Position numbers and translations under genes: made by a program
The notes under the pieces: generated by a model
What the model was told of the DNA's origin: nothing
What the model saw: the letters and a program-made list of their open reading frames with translations, nothing else
The model's database searches: none
Source: Cellulomonas terrae
Lineage (GTDB): Bacteria > Actinomycetota > Actinomycetes > Actinomycetales > Cellulomonadaceae
Direction of reading: 5' to 3'
Assembly (NCBI RefSeq): GCF_007990265.1
Contig: NZ_BJWH01000001.1
Span: forward strand, 372,001 to 436,000
DNA length: 64,000 nt
Shown here: positions 37,260-45,425 of the stretch, piece by piece
Numbering within the stretch: the first letter of the stretch is position 1
How the letters are laid out: each line of letters begins with the position of its first letter

Positions 37260-39493
37260 CGGACGCCACCGCCCTCGACCCCGCCCTGGCCGCGGCCATC
37301 GCCGAGCACATGGCCCAGAGCGACATCGAGGAGCACATCGACAGCGCGGAACCGCTCCCCGACGGCCGGTTCCTCGATCGCGAGCTGTCCTGGCTCGCCT
37401 TCAACCAGCGGGTGCTCGAGCTCGCCGAGGACGAGGGCATGCCGCTGCTGGAACGGGTGCGGTTCCTGGCGATCTTCGCGTCCAACCTCGACGAGTTCTT
37501 CATGGTCCGGGTGGCCGGTCTCAAGCGGCGCATCGCGACCGGGATCGCGGTCACCGCCGCGTCGGGGCTGTCCCCGCGGCAGGTCCTGGAGGCGATCAGC
37601 GAGGAGGCGCACAGGCTCACGGCCCGGCACGCCGCGGTGTTCGCCGAGCAGGTGCAGCCCGCACTGGCGAACGAGGGCATCACCCTGGTCCGCTGGGACG
37701 AGCTGGGCGAGAGCGAGCAGGACCGGCTGCGCAAGTTCTTCCGCCGGCAGATCTTCCCCGTCCTGACGCCGCTCGCGGTGGACCCCGCGCACCCGTTCCC
37801 GTACATCTCGGGGCTGTCGCTGAACCTGGCCGTCGTGGTGACCAACCCCGCGACGGGCAAGGAGCACTTCGCCCGCGTCAAGGTGCCGCCGCTGCTGCCC
37901 CGGTTCATCGCGGTGGACGCGTCCGGCCGGCCGAGCGCCCCCGACGTGCAGGCGGCGTCGCCCGAGAAGGGCCCGATGTCGTTCGTGCCCGTCGAGGACG
38001 TCATCTCCGAGCACCTCGAGCAGCTCTTCCCCGGCATGGTCGTCCAGGAGCACCACACGTTCCGGGTCACCCGCAACGAGGACGTCGAGGTCGAGGAGGA
38101 CGACGCCGAGAACCTGCTCAAGGCGATGGAGAAGGAGCTGCTGCGCCGCCGCTTCGGGCCGCCGGTGCGCCTGGAGATCGCCGACGGCATCAGCCCACGC
38201 ATCCGCAACCTGCTCATCCGGGAGCTCGACGTCGCGGAGGACGAGGTGTACCAGCTGCCCGCGCCGCTGGACGCGACTGGCCTGAACCTCATCGCGGACC
38301 TGGACCGCGCGGCCCTGCAGTTCCCCCGGTTCATCGCCTCCACGCCCCGCCAGCTGGCCGAGGTGGAGAGCGCGACGCCCGCGGACATGTTCGCCAAGAT
38401 CCGCGAGCGCGACATCCTCCTGCACCACCCGTACGACTCGTTCTCGACGTCGGTGCAGACGTTCCTGCAGCAGGCCGCGGCGGACCCGCAGGTGCTCGCC
38501 ATCAAGCAGACCCTGTACCGGACGTCGGGCGACTCCCCCATCGTCGATGCCCTGATCGACGCCGCCGAGGCCGGCAAGCAGGTGCTGGCCCTGGTGGAGA
38601 TCAAGGCGCGGTTCGACGAGCAGAACAACATCTCGTGGGCGCGCAAGCTCGAGCAGGCCGGGGTGCACGTCGTGTACGGCATCGTCGGCCTGAAGACGCA
38701 CTGCAAGCTGTCCCTGGTGGTGCGCCAGGAGTCCGACGGGCTGCGCCGCTACTGCCACATCGGCACCGGCAACTACAACCCGAAGACGGCACGGCTCTAC
38801 ACCGACCACGGGCTGCTGACGAGCGACCCGGAGGTGGGTCAGGACCTCACGCGGCTGTTCAACCAGCTGTCGGGCTACGCCCCGAAGTCCCGCTTCCACC
38901 GGCTGCTGGTCGCGCCGCGCTCCGTGCGGGCGGGGCTCATCGAGCGCATCGACCGCGAGGCGGACGCGGCGCGGATGGGTCAGCCGGCGTGGATCAAGAT
39001 CAAGGTCAACTCGATGGTCGACGAGGCCACGATCGACGCGCTGTACCGCGCGTCGCAGGCGGGCGTCCCGATCGACATGGTGGTCCGTGGCATCTGCGCC
39101 CTGCGCCCCGGGGTTCCCGGCCTGTCCGAGACCATCCGGGTGCGCTCCATCCTCGGCCGGTTCCTGGAGCACTCCCGCATCTTCGCGTTCGCCCACGCCA
39201 CGGCGCAGAGCGACGCGGCGTTCGAGGGCCCCGAGGTCTACATCGGCTCCGCGGACCTGATGCACCGCAACCTCGACCGACGCGTCGAGGCGCTGGTCCG
39301 CATCGCCGACCCCGACCAGGTCAGCGAGCTCATCGAGCTCATGGACGAGTCGACGGACGACGGCACGTCCTCGTGGCACCTCAACCAGGACGGGACGTGG
39401 CAGCGGCACCACCTCGGACCGGACGGGCCGCTGGTGGACCTGCAGGCCGCCCTGATCTACCGGCAGCGGCGCCGACCGGGCACGGGACGGTGA
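37256..39493 (+). CDS. ppk: RNA-degradosome-type polyphosphate kinase (PPK1)
   Basis: 745 residues with the four PPK1 domains: [22 protein letters not shown] at the N-terminus, [48 protein letters not shown] and the phospho-histidine region [18 protein letters not shown], then [17 protein letters not shown] and [16 protein letters not shown]. It makes long-chain polyphosphate from ATP, reversibly. Its start overlaps mshD (ATGA) and its stop overlaps mutT1 (GTGA). The neighbouring Pit and PhoU-like genes extend a phosphate-handling theme. Confidence 0.96.
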   Translation: MTDATALDPALAAAIAEHMAQSDIEEHIDSAEPLPDGRFLDRELSWLAFNQRVLELAEDEGMPLLERVRFLAIFASNLDEFFMVRVAGLKRRIATGIAVTAASGLSPRQVLEAISEEAHRLTARHAAVFAEQVQPALANEGITLVRWDELGESEQDRLRKFFRRQIFPVLTPLAVDPAHPFPYISGLSLNLAVVVTNPATGKEHFARVKVPPLLPRFIAVDASGRPSAPDVQAASPEKGPMSFVPVEDVISEHLEQLFPGMVVQEHHTFRVTRNEDVEVEEDDAENLLKAMEKELLRRRFGPPVRLEIADGISPRIRNLLIRELDVAEDEVYQLPAPLDATGLNLIADLDRAALQFPRFIASTPRQLAEVESATPADMFAKIRERDILLHHPYDSFSTSVQTFLQQAAADPQVLAIKQTLYRTSGDSPIVDALIDAAEAGKQVLALVEIKARFDEQNNISWARKLEQAGVHVVYGIVGLKTHCKLSLVVRQESDGLRRYCHIGTGNYNPKTARLYTDHGLLTSDPEVGQDLTRLFNQLSGYAPKSRFHRLLVAPRSVRAGLIERIDREADAARMGQPAWIKIKVNSMVDEATIDALYRASQAGVPIDMVVRGICALRPGVPGLSETIRVRSILGRFLEHSRIFAFAHATAQSDAAFEGPEVYIGSADLMHRNLDRRVEALVRIADPDQVSELIELMDESTDDGTSSWHLNQDGTWQRHHLGPDGPLVDLQAALIYRQRRRPGTGR

Positions 39494-40467
39494 CCGCAAC
39501 GCACGCACCGGTCGTCGTCGAGGCGGCCGGCGCTCTCGTGTGGCGCGTCCGTCAGGGCACGCTGCAGGTCGCCCTGGTGCACCGCCCGCGCTACGACGAC
39601 TGGTCCTGGCCGAAGGGCAAGGTGGACCCCGGCGAGACGATCCTCGCGACGGCCGCCCGCGAGGTCGCCGAGGAGACCGCGCACGACGTCGTCCTCGGCA
39701 TCCCGCTGCCGGGGCTCGAGTACGCGCTGTCCGACGGGCGCCGCAAGCGCGTCCACTACTGGGCGGCCCAGGTGGCCGGCCGACCCGACGCCGCCGCCCT
39801 GCGCGCCCGCCCGCCGGTCCCGCCGGTGTCCCCCAAGGAGATCGACCAGCTGCGGTGGTTCGACGTCGTCACGGCCGCCAAGCGGCTGACCCGCGACGAC
39901 GACCGGGCGCCGCTGGCGGAGCTGGTCGAGGCGTACGAGAAGGGCCGGCTGGACACGCGCGCCCTCGTCATCGCCCGGCACGGCACGGCCCGTCGTCGCT
40001 CGGACTGGAAGGGCACGGAGCTGGACCGGCCGCTCACGCCGGAGGGCCAGCGGCAGGCGCGCGCGCTCGTGCCCGTGCTGTCGACGTTCGGCGTCGCGCG
40101 GGTGGTCACCAGCGCCTGGGCGCGCTGCGTCAGCACGGTCGCGCCGTACGCCGCGGCGGCGCAGGTGGCCGCCGAGGTCCTGCCCGTGCTCACGGAGGCG
40201 GAGCACTCGACGTCGCCGGCCCGGGTGGCCGCGGAGGTGCTGCAGCTCCTGGAGCAGACCGGGGACGCCGTCCTGTGCACGCACCGGCCGGTGCTCCCGA
40301 CGGTGGTCGACGTGCTGGCGCAGCACGCCCGCCGCAGCGTGGCCGACGCGCTGCCCGCCACCGACCCCTTCCTGCACCCGGCGCAGGTGCTGGTCGCGCA
40401 CGTCGCGCAGACCCCGAAGGGGCCCCGCGTGGTGGCGACGGAGACCCACCGCCCGGGAGAGCACTGA
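39490..40467 (+). CDS. mutT1: NUDIX hydrolase fused to histidine phosphatase (MutT1-like)
   Basis: 325 residues. The N-terminal NUDIX domain has the box [28 protein letters not shown]; the C-terminal half (about 155-320) is a histidine-phosphatase domain with [16 protein letters not shown] (RHG) and the late TH in [10 protein letters not shown]. This fusion matches mycobacterial MutT1 (Rv2985), which removes 8-oxo-dGTP and diadenosine polyphosphates. A GTG start overlapping the ppk stop (GTGA) links its translation to ppk, as in other actinobacteria. Confidence 0.93.
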   Translation: MTATHAPVVVEAAGALVWRVRQGTLQVALVHRPRYDDWSWPKGKVDPGETILATAAREVAEETAHDVVLGIPLPGLEYALSDGRRKRVHYWAAQVAGRPDAAALRARPPVPPVSPKEIDQLRWFDVVTAAKRLTRDDDRAPLAELVEAYEKGRLDTRALVIARHGTARRRSDWKGTELDRPLTPEGQRQARALVPVLSTFGVARVVTSAWARCVSTVAPYAAAAQVAAEVLPVLTEAEHSTSPARVAAEVLQLLEQTGDAVLCTHRPVLPTVVDVLAQHARRSVADALPATDPFLHPAQVLVAHVAQTPKGPRVVATETHRPGEH

Positions 40468-40482
40468 CCGGCGGGGGTGCGC

Positions 40483-41487
40483 TCAGGTCAGGATCGGGTT
40501 GAGGATCCAGTAGACGCACGCGGCCACCAGGGCGGCCATCGGGATGGTCAGCACCCAGGCGGCGCCGATGTTCTTGGCGACGCCCCAGCGGACCGCGGAC
40601 AGCCGCTTGGTGGCTCCGACGCCCATGATCGCCGAGGTGATCGTGTGCGTGGTCGAGATGGGCGCGTGCAGCCAGTAGGCGCTGGCGTAGAGCACGGAGG
40701 CGGCCACGGACTCGGCGACGAAGCCGCGCGCGGGGTCCAGCTCGATGATCTTGCGGCCGAGGGTGCGCATGATGCGCCAGCCGCCGGCGTACGTGCCCAG
40801 CGAGATCGCGCCCGCCGCGGAGAGCTTCACCCACAGCGGGATGGCGTCGCCCTGCGTGTAGAAGCCGCCGGCCACCAGCGCGAGCATGATCACGCCCATG
40901 GTCTTCTGCGCGTCCTGCAGACCGTGCCCGAGGGCCATCGCCGCGGCGGACGCCGTCTGTGCCAGCCGGAACCGACGCATGGTCCGGGCGGGCGCCGAGT
41001 TCCGCACCAGCCAGAGCACCCCGACCATGAGCCCGAACGCCAGCGAGAAGCCGACGAGCGGCGAGAAGATCATCGGGATGACGACCTTGTCGAGGATCGC
41101 GTCCCAGTGCACCGTGACGCCGGACGCGATGCCGACCCCGGTCAGCCCGCCGATGAGGGCGTGCGTGGAGGACGACGGCAGGCCGAGCCACCACGTGATG
41201 AGGTTCCACGTGATCGCACCGATCAGCCCGGACAGGACGATGATCAGCGCCTCCTCGGAGCTGACGCTGCCGATGCTGATGATGTCCTCGGCGATCGTGG
41301 TCGCCACCTGGGTGCCCAGGAGCGCGCCGACGAGGTTGAAGACCGCCGCCATGATGAGGGCGACCCTGGGCGTCAGCGCACGCGTCGAGACCGAGGTCGC
41401 GATCGCGTTGGCCGCGTCGTGAAATCCGTTGGTGTAGTCGAAGCCGAGCGCGAACGCGACGACGATGACGACGAGCGCCAGTTCCAC
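40483..41487 (-). CDS. pit: Low-affinity inorganic phosphate transporter, Pit family
   Basis: 334 residues, about ten membrane helices. The two inverted PHO-4 repeats carry GFDYTNGFHDAANAIATSVST at the N-terminus and SAYWLHAPISTTHTITSAIMGVG in the second half, with GLPSSSTHALIGG between. It imports metal-phosphate with protons. GTG 41487 starts 5 bases after the stop of the PhoU-like gene, the usual order in which the PhoU-like protein comes first. Convergent with mutT1, 15 bases apart. Confidence 0.94.
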   Translation of the reverse strand: MELALVVIVVAFALGFDYTNGFHDAANAIATSVSTRALTPRVALIMAAVFNLVGALLGTQVATTIAEDIISIGSVSSEEALIIVLSGLIGAITWNLITWWLGLPSSSTHALIGGLTGVGIASGVTVHWDAILDKVVIPMIFSPLVGFSLAFGLMVGVLWLVRNSAPARTMRRFRLAQTASAAAMALGHGLQDAQKTMGVIMLALVAGGFYTQGDAIPLWVKLSAAGAISLGTYAGGWRIMRTLGRKIIELDPARGFVAESVAASVLYASAYWLHAPISTTHTITSAIMGVGATKRLSAVRWGVAKNIGAAWVLTIPMAALVAACVYWILNPILT

Positions 41488-41492
41488 CGGGC

Positions 41493-42113
41493 TCAGGACT
41501 CCTTGAGCGCGATGGTCTCGACGGTGTTCGCCACCTTCTCGAACGCGTCGGCGGCGTCCTCGAGCTTCTCGACGATCTCCTTGACCTTCATCAGCTGGAT
41601 CGGGTCGGTGACCTCGTCGAACAGCTGCGCCAGGAGCTTGCGGTGGATCTTGTCGGCCTGGTTCTCCAGGCGGTTGACCTCGACCCAGTACTCGGACAGC
41701 GAGTCCATCGAGCGCAGCCGGGGCATGGCCTCGGCGGTGAGCTCGGCGGCGCGCTGGAGCACCTGGACCTGGTCGGAGACGCGCGCGGGCAGGGCGTCGA
41801 CCTTGTACAGGACGATGAGGTCCGCGGCCTCCTCCATGAAGTCCATGCAGTCGTCCAGGCTCGAGGCCAGCGTGTAGATGTCGTCCCGGTCGAACGGGGT
41901 GACGAACGTCTGGTTCAGCCGCCGCATGATCGAGTGGGTCGCGTCGTCCGCCTCGTGCTCGGCGTCGGCGATGCGCTTGCCGATCTCCTTGCGGGTGGAG
42001 CGGTCGGCCCCGAGCATCTCGCCCAGCAGGTTGGCACCGGTGACGAGGTGGATCGCCTGTGCGGCGAAGAGGTCGAAGAACGTGGTGTCGCGCGGGGTGA
42101 GGCGCAGGCGCAC
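41493..42113 (-). CDS. DUF47 / PhoU-like phosphate transport regulator
   Basis: 206 residues, all-helical, of the DUF47 family that accompanies Pit transporters. Paired helical repeats carry the acidic metal-binding runs KRIADAEHEADDATHSIMRRL, DRDDIYTLASSLDDCMDFMEEAADL and the second-half NRLENQADKIHRKLLAQLFDE, like the D/ExxxD motifs that bind metal clusters in PhoU. It probably modulates Pit. The GTG start follows CGGAG, and a promoter candidate with an intervening G-rich tract lies upstream. Confidence 0.9.
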   Translation of the reverse strand: MRLRLTPRDTTFFDLFAAQAIHLVTGANLLGEMLGADRSTRKEIGKRIADAEHEADDATHSIMRRLNQTFVTPFDRDDIYTLASSLDDCMDFMEEAADLIVLYKVDALPARVSDQVQVLQRAAELTAEAMPRLRSMDSLSEYWVEVNRLENQADKIHRKLLAQLFDEVTDPIQLMKVKEIVEKLEDAADAFEKVANTVETIALKES

Positions 42114-42131
42114 AGCGGGCTCCGGGAGACA

Positions 42132-42169
42132 GGGTGGGAGGGGGGAGGTGCCGGGGAGGAAGGGCGGGG
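42132..42169 (+). repeat. G-quadruplex-prone tract in the phoU-pit leader
   Basis: On the plus strand runs of 3, 3, 6, 4, 3 and 4 guanines with short spacers satisfy the canonical G3+N1-7 pattern. It lies between the putative -10 (42173-42178) and the GTG start at 42113, so it is nearly the whole leader; the guanines are on the template strand. Confidence 0.5.
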
Positions 42170-42172
42170 ATC

Positions 42173-42202
42173 AGGCTAGGTCACGTCCGCTCGGATGCCT
42201 AA
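42173..42202 (-). promoter_or_regulatory. Putative promoter of the phoU-like and pit genes
   Basis: Minus strand: TTAGGC (-35, 42197-42202), 18 bases, TAGCCT (-10, 42173-42178), about 60 bases before the GTG start. Hexamers are moderate matches to actinobacterial sigma-A promoters. Confidence 0.45.
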
Positions 42203-42475
42203 CGGCAGCCGACGCGTGCATGGACACATGGTGACAGCCAAGTGGCCACGGAGGCGACACGCGGCCCGCCTCGACCGCAGGAGCGACGCCGGACCGCGGA
42301 GCGCCTCTCGGCGCGAGGCCGCTCGGAGCGGCTTGAGATGGAGCCCGGGGCTACCGCGGCCCGACGTCGCCGCTCATCGTACGCCCGTGGGGGTGCGGCG
42401 ACCGGGTGATCGACGCCGGGTGGCCTGGCTGTGCGGTCCCGACCTGCACCTTCACCCCCGAGCACGTGGGCGACG

Positions 42476-43117
42476 TCACTCCAGCCGGTCGGCCCGCCAC
42501 AGCGAGGCGGCGTGCTCGAGCTCCTCTGCGGTGCGCACCAGGGACGCGGCGCCCCGGGTCAGCCGCTGGGCGGCGGACGGGTCGACGTCGTCGAGGTGGT
42601 CGGCGTCGAAGGCCGCACCCGTCGCCAGGACCCGGCCGAACGCCGCCGCGCGCTCCAGCGCGACGTCGAGCTCACCCGTGTAGACGCCCGACAGCACCGC
42701 GTCGGCGACCGCGAGGACGTCGGCCGGCCCGGGGGCGTCGGCCACGCCGGCGACCACGTCGTGCACGGGCGCGGCCGCGACACCGAGGCGGTACCGGTCG
42801 GCGACGGTCGCGGGGTCCCGCCGCACCCACTCGCGCAGGACGTACAGCCGCCAGAGCGCTCCGGGCAGGCTGTCCGCCTGGCTGTCGGACCAGAGGGCGG
42901 CGACGACGTCGAGTCCCTCGCGCTCGACGAGCGAGACCAGCCGGGCGACCACCTCGGGGTCGGTGTTGGCACGGCCCTGGTGCACGAGGGCCGCCGCGGT
43001 CGTGTGGGCCGCCTCGTTGCGCAGAGCCGGGTCGTAGCCGCCGGGCAGCTCCTCGGCCTGGGCGGGGTCGAGCATGGCGGGGCGCCGAGGGCGCTTCGCT
43101 CCACCGGTGCCGTCCAT
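42476..43117 (-). CDS. Uncharacterised helical protein
   Basis: 213 residues from ATG 43117 (an upstream in-frame ATG lacks support). I do not recognise the family. The protein is soluble, alanine- and aspartate-rich and predicted helical: GYDPALRNEAAHTTAAALVHQ, ARLVSLVEREGLDVVAALW, LPGALWRLYVLREWVRRDP and a C-terminal helix ELEHAASLWRADRLE. No cysteine, signal peptide or metal motif. Codon use and the antisense-strand pattern look like a genuine gene. It is divergent from the sugar porter and upstream of the pit promoter region. Confidence 0.7.
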   Translation of the reverse strand: MDGTGGAKRPRRPAMLDPAQAEELPGGYDPALRNEAAHTTAAALVHQGRANTDPEVVARLVSLVEREGLDVVAALWSDSQADSLPGALWRLYVLREWVRRDPATVADRYRLGVAAAPVHDVVAGVADAPGPADVLAVADAVLSGVYTGELDVALERAAAFGRVLATGAAFDADHLDDVDPSAAQRLTRGAASLVRTAEELEHAASLWRADRLE

Positions 43118-43247
43118 CGGACGATCTTGCCCCCCGCGCGGCGGCTCGGCCAACAGACACGTCTCCGAGGTGCGCCTTCACCGGGTCGGGGCCAAGGTGG
43201 GGGTGATCTCCCCGGGACCGGCTCGGGGTCCGACGGAGGTGCACATC

Positions 43248-44729
43248 ATGTCCCAGGCAGCGTCGCCGCAGGGGGCGACGGGCGGCTCGGCCGTACCCCC
43301 GCACCCGTACAAGAACAAGGCCATCGGGCTCGCCGTCGCCGCGGCGGTCGGTGGCTTCCTCTTCGGCTTCGACAGCTCGGTGATCAACGGCGCCGTCGAC
43401 GCGATCGAGGGCGAGTTCGAGATCGACCCCGCCGTCACCGGCCTCGTCGTCGCGATCGCGCTGCTGGGCTGCGCGTTCGGCGCGTGGCTGGGCGGCAAGC
43501 TCGCCGACCGCTGGGGCCGCACCCGCGTGATGTTCCTCGGGGCGGTCCTGTTCTTCGTCTCCTCGATCCTGTCCGGTATCGCGTTCAGCGTCTGGGACCT
43601 GGTGCTGTGGCGCGTGATGGCCGGCATCGGCATCGGCATCGCGTCGGTCATCGCGCCGGCCTACATCGCCGAGATCGCCCCGGCCGCGATGCGCGGCCGG
43701 CTGGGGTCGCTCCAGCAGCTCGCGATCACGCTCGGTATCTTCGCGGCGCTGCTCTCCGACCAGCTGCTCGCGACCTCGGCGGGCGGTGCGTCCGAGGAGC
43801 TGTGGCTGGGGCTGGAGGCCTGGCGCTGGATGTTCATCGTCGCCGTCGTCCCCGCGACCGTGTACGGCATCCTCGCGCTGCGGATCCCGGAGTCACCGCG
43901 CTACCTCATCGCCACCGGCAAGCGCGAGGAGGCCAAGAAGGTGCTGGCCACGACGCTCCCCGAGGGCGACGACGTCGAGGCCCACATCGTGCAGATCGAG
44001 CACACGATCGCCACGGACAAGAAGCTCGAGGCGCAGGCGAGCCTGCGGGGTCCGCGGTTTGGCCTGCTGCCGGTGGTGTGGGTCGGCATCCTGCTGTCGG
44101 TGTTCCAGCAGTTCGTCGGCATCAACGTGATCTTCTACTACTCGACGACGCTGTGGCAGGCGGTCGGGTTCGAGGAGAGCCAGTCGTTCATGATCTCCAC
44201 GATCACGTCGGTCACCAACGTGCTCGTGACGTTCATCGCGATCGCGCTCATCGACAAGGTCGGCCGTCGCCCGCTCCTGCTCACCGGTTCGTTCGGCATG
44301 GCGGTGACCCTCGGGCTCATGGCGCTCGCGTTCACCCAGTCGACGGGCACGGGTGACGAGCTGACCCTGGACGGCCCGTGGGCCGTCATCGCCCTGGTCT
44401 CCGCGAACCTGTTCGTGGTGTTCTTCGGTGCGACCTGGGGCCCGCTCGTCTGGGTCCTTCTGGGCGAGATGTTCCCCAACCGCATCCGCGCGGCAGCCCT
44501 CGGCGTCGCAGCCGCCGCGCAGTGGGTCGCCAACTTCCTCATCACCGTGTCGTTCCCGCCGATGCTCGACGCGTTCGGGGCGTCGATCCCGTACCTCATG
44601 TACGCGATCTTCGCGACGCTCTCCTTCTTCTTCACGCTCTGGAAGGTGCCCGAGACGAAGGGCATCGAGCTGGAGGACATGGAGGGGGTCAAGGTCGAGC
44701 GCGGCCGCCGCGGGGCGCCGACCGCCTAG
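43248..44729 (+). CDS. Sugar porter, major facilitator superfamily
   Basis: 493 residues with twelve membrane helices. Family marks: GGFLFGFDSSVINGA in helix 1, GGKLADRWGRTRVMF between helices 2 and 3, RVMAGIGIGIASVIAPAYIAEIAP, PESPRYL after helix 6, QQFVGINVIFYYSTTLW in helix 7, DKVGRRPLLL and VPETKGIELEDME at the end. These define the proton-coupled sugar porters (XylE/GalP-like); the exact sugar is not evident. GGAGGT seven bases before ATG 43248 fixes the start. No catabolic partner gene adjoins it. Confidence 0.93.
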   Translation: MSQAASPQGATGGSAVPPHPYKNKAIGLAVAAAVGGFLFGFDSSVINGAVDAIEGEFEIDPAVTGLVVAIALLGCAFGAWLGGKLADRWGRTRVMFLGAVLFFVSSILSGIAFSVWDLVLWRVMAGIGIGIASVIAPAYIAEIAPAAMRGRLGSLQQLAITLGIFAALLSDQLLATSAGGASEELWLGLEAWRWMFIVAVVPATVYGILALRIPESPRYLIATGKREEAKKVLATTLPEGDDVEAHIVQIEHTIATDKKLEAQASLRGPRFGLLPVVWVGILLSVFQQFVGINVIFYYSTTLWQAVGFEESQSFMISTITSVTNVLVTFIAIALIDKVGRRPLLLTGSFGMAVTLGLMALAFTQSTGTGDELTLDGPWAVIALVSANLFVVFFGATWGPLVWVLLGEMFPNRIRAAALGVAAAAQWVANFLITVSFPPMLDAFGASIPYLMYAIFATLSFFFTLWKVPETKGIELEDMEGVKVERGRRGAPTA

Positions 44730-44742
44730 ACCTGCCCTCGCA

Positions 44743-44774
44743 CGCGGCCGGACCACTCCACGGGTCCGGCCGCG
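44743..44774 (+). terminator. Terminator of the sugar porter gene
   Basis: CGCGGCCGGACC, an 8-base loop, then GGTCCGGCCGCG: a perfect 12-bp stem starting 14 bases after the stop codon. Confidence 0.8.
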
Positions 44775-44804
44775 CTGCTGTGCGGGAATAGATCGTCGTA
44801 TCAG

Positions 44805-44831
44805 TTGCTTGGAGCAAGCATCAGGTATGGT
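44805..44831 (+). promoter_or_regulatory. Promoter with MarR operator, upstream of the efflux regulator
   Basis: TTGCTT (44805-44810) and TATGGT (44826-44831) make a plausible promoter with a short 15-base spacer. A perfect 6-3-6 inverted repeat, TGCTTG-GAG-CAAGCA (44806-44820), overlaps the -35 and spacer, the classic place for autorepression by the MarR protein encoded just downstream. Confidence 0.55.
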
Positions 44832-44844
44832 TGCGTCGAGCAAC
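44830..44844. promoter_or_regulatory. Second inverted repeat near the efflux-regulator start
   Basis: GTTGC-GTCGA-GCAAC, a perfect 5-5-5 repeat 14 bases before the start codon, sharing the GC-A-A half-site core with the upstream repeat; a possible second MarR site. Confidence 0.4.
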
Positions 44845-44857
44845 AAAGAGAGGTCCC

Positions 44858-45355
44858 ATGTCGTCCAGCACGTCCGAAGCCCCGCCGCAGCAGCTCCTGC
44901 GGTCCGTCGAGGCCTTCAGCCGCGCCCTGCGCGAGTCGTCGCTCGGGATCGCCCGCGACGTCGGCTGCTCCCGGGGGACGTTCGCGACCGTCCGGATCCT
45001 CGAACGCCTCGGCACCCTCCAGGTGAGCGACATCGCCCACGCCCTCCGCGTCGACGTCTCGGTCGCCAGCCGCCAGGTCAGCCAGCTCGTCGACGACGGC
45101 CTGGTCGAGCGTGCGGTCGACCACGGGGACCGACGCGTCCGCACCGTCCGGCTCTCCCCCGCCGGCCGCTCGCTCGCGCTCGAGATCGGAGCGGTCCTCG
45201 ACCGCCGCGCCGCCGAGGTCTTCGCGGACTGGTCCGCCGCCGACCTGGCGGCCGCCACCGCGACGCTCGACCACCTCACGAGGACCGTCACCCGGCTGCC
45301 CGGTCCGACCGAGCAGGCCGGCGCCGACCGCGAGCTCGCACCCACCCACGCCTGA
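44858..45355 (+). CDS. MarR-family regulator of the adjacent efflux pump
   Basis: 165 residues. The winged HTH is LGTLQVSDIAHALRVDVSVASRQVSQLVDDGLVERAVDHGDRRVRTVRLSPAGRSLA (about 55-112), with flanking dimerisation helices. It is probably an autorepressor that also controls the DHA2 pump gene 70 bases downstream. ATG 44858 is preceded by GAGAGG. Two inverted repeats in its own promoter are likely operators; an efflux substrate would be the inducer. Confidence 0.88.
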   Translation: MSSSTSEAPPQQLLRSVEAFSRALRESSLGIARDVGCSRGTFATVRILERLGTLQVSDIAHALRVDVSVASRQVSQLVDDGLVERAVDHGDRRVRTVRLSPAGRSLALEIGAVLDRRAAEVFADWSAADLAAATATLDHLTRTVTRLPGPTEQAGADRELAPTHA

Positions 45356-45425
45356 CCCCACGACCCTCGCCCGCCGGAGACCCGTCGCCGGCGCACGACC
45401 CTGCCAGCACCACGAGAGCGAGACC

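Larger units (their letters stand above)
42114..42475. other. Intergenic region, 362 bases, upstream of the pit operon
   Basis: Holds the putative phoU-pit promoter and a G-rich tract, both listed separately. The remaining about 270 bases (42203-42475) show only a leftward open frame of 88 codons with arginine-rich, low-complexity sequence and no ribosome-binding site, which I do not believe. I see no hairpin, repeat or recognisable regulatory box there. Confidence 0.45.

Noticed and set aside
42199..42465. 88-residue leftward open frame upstream of the pit operon
   Set aside because: Arginine-rich, no family, no ribosome-binding site, overlaps the promoter region.
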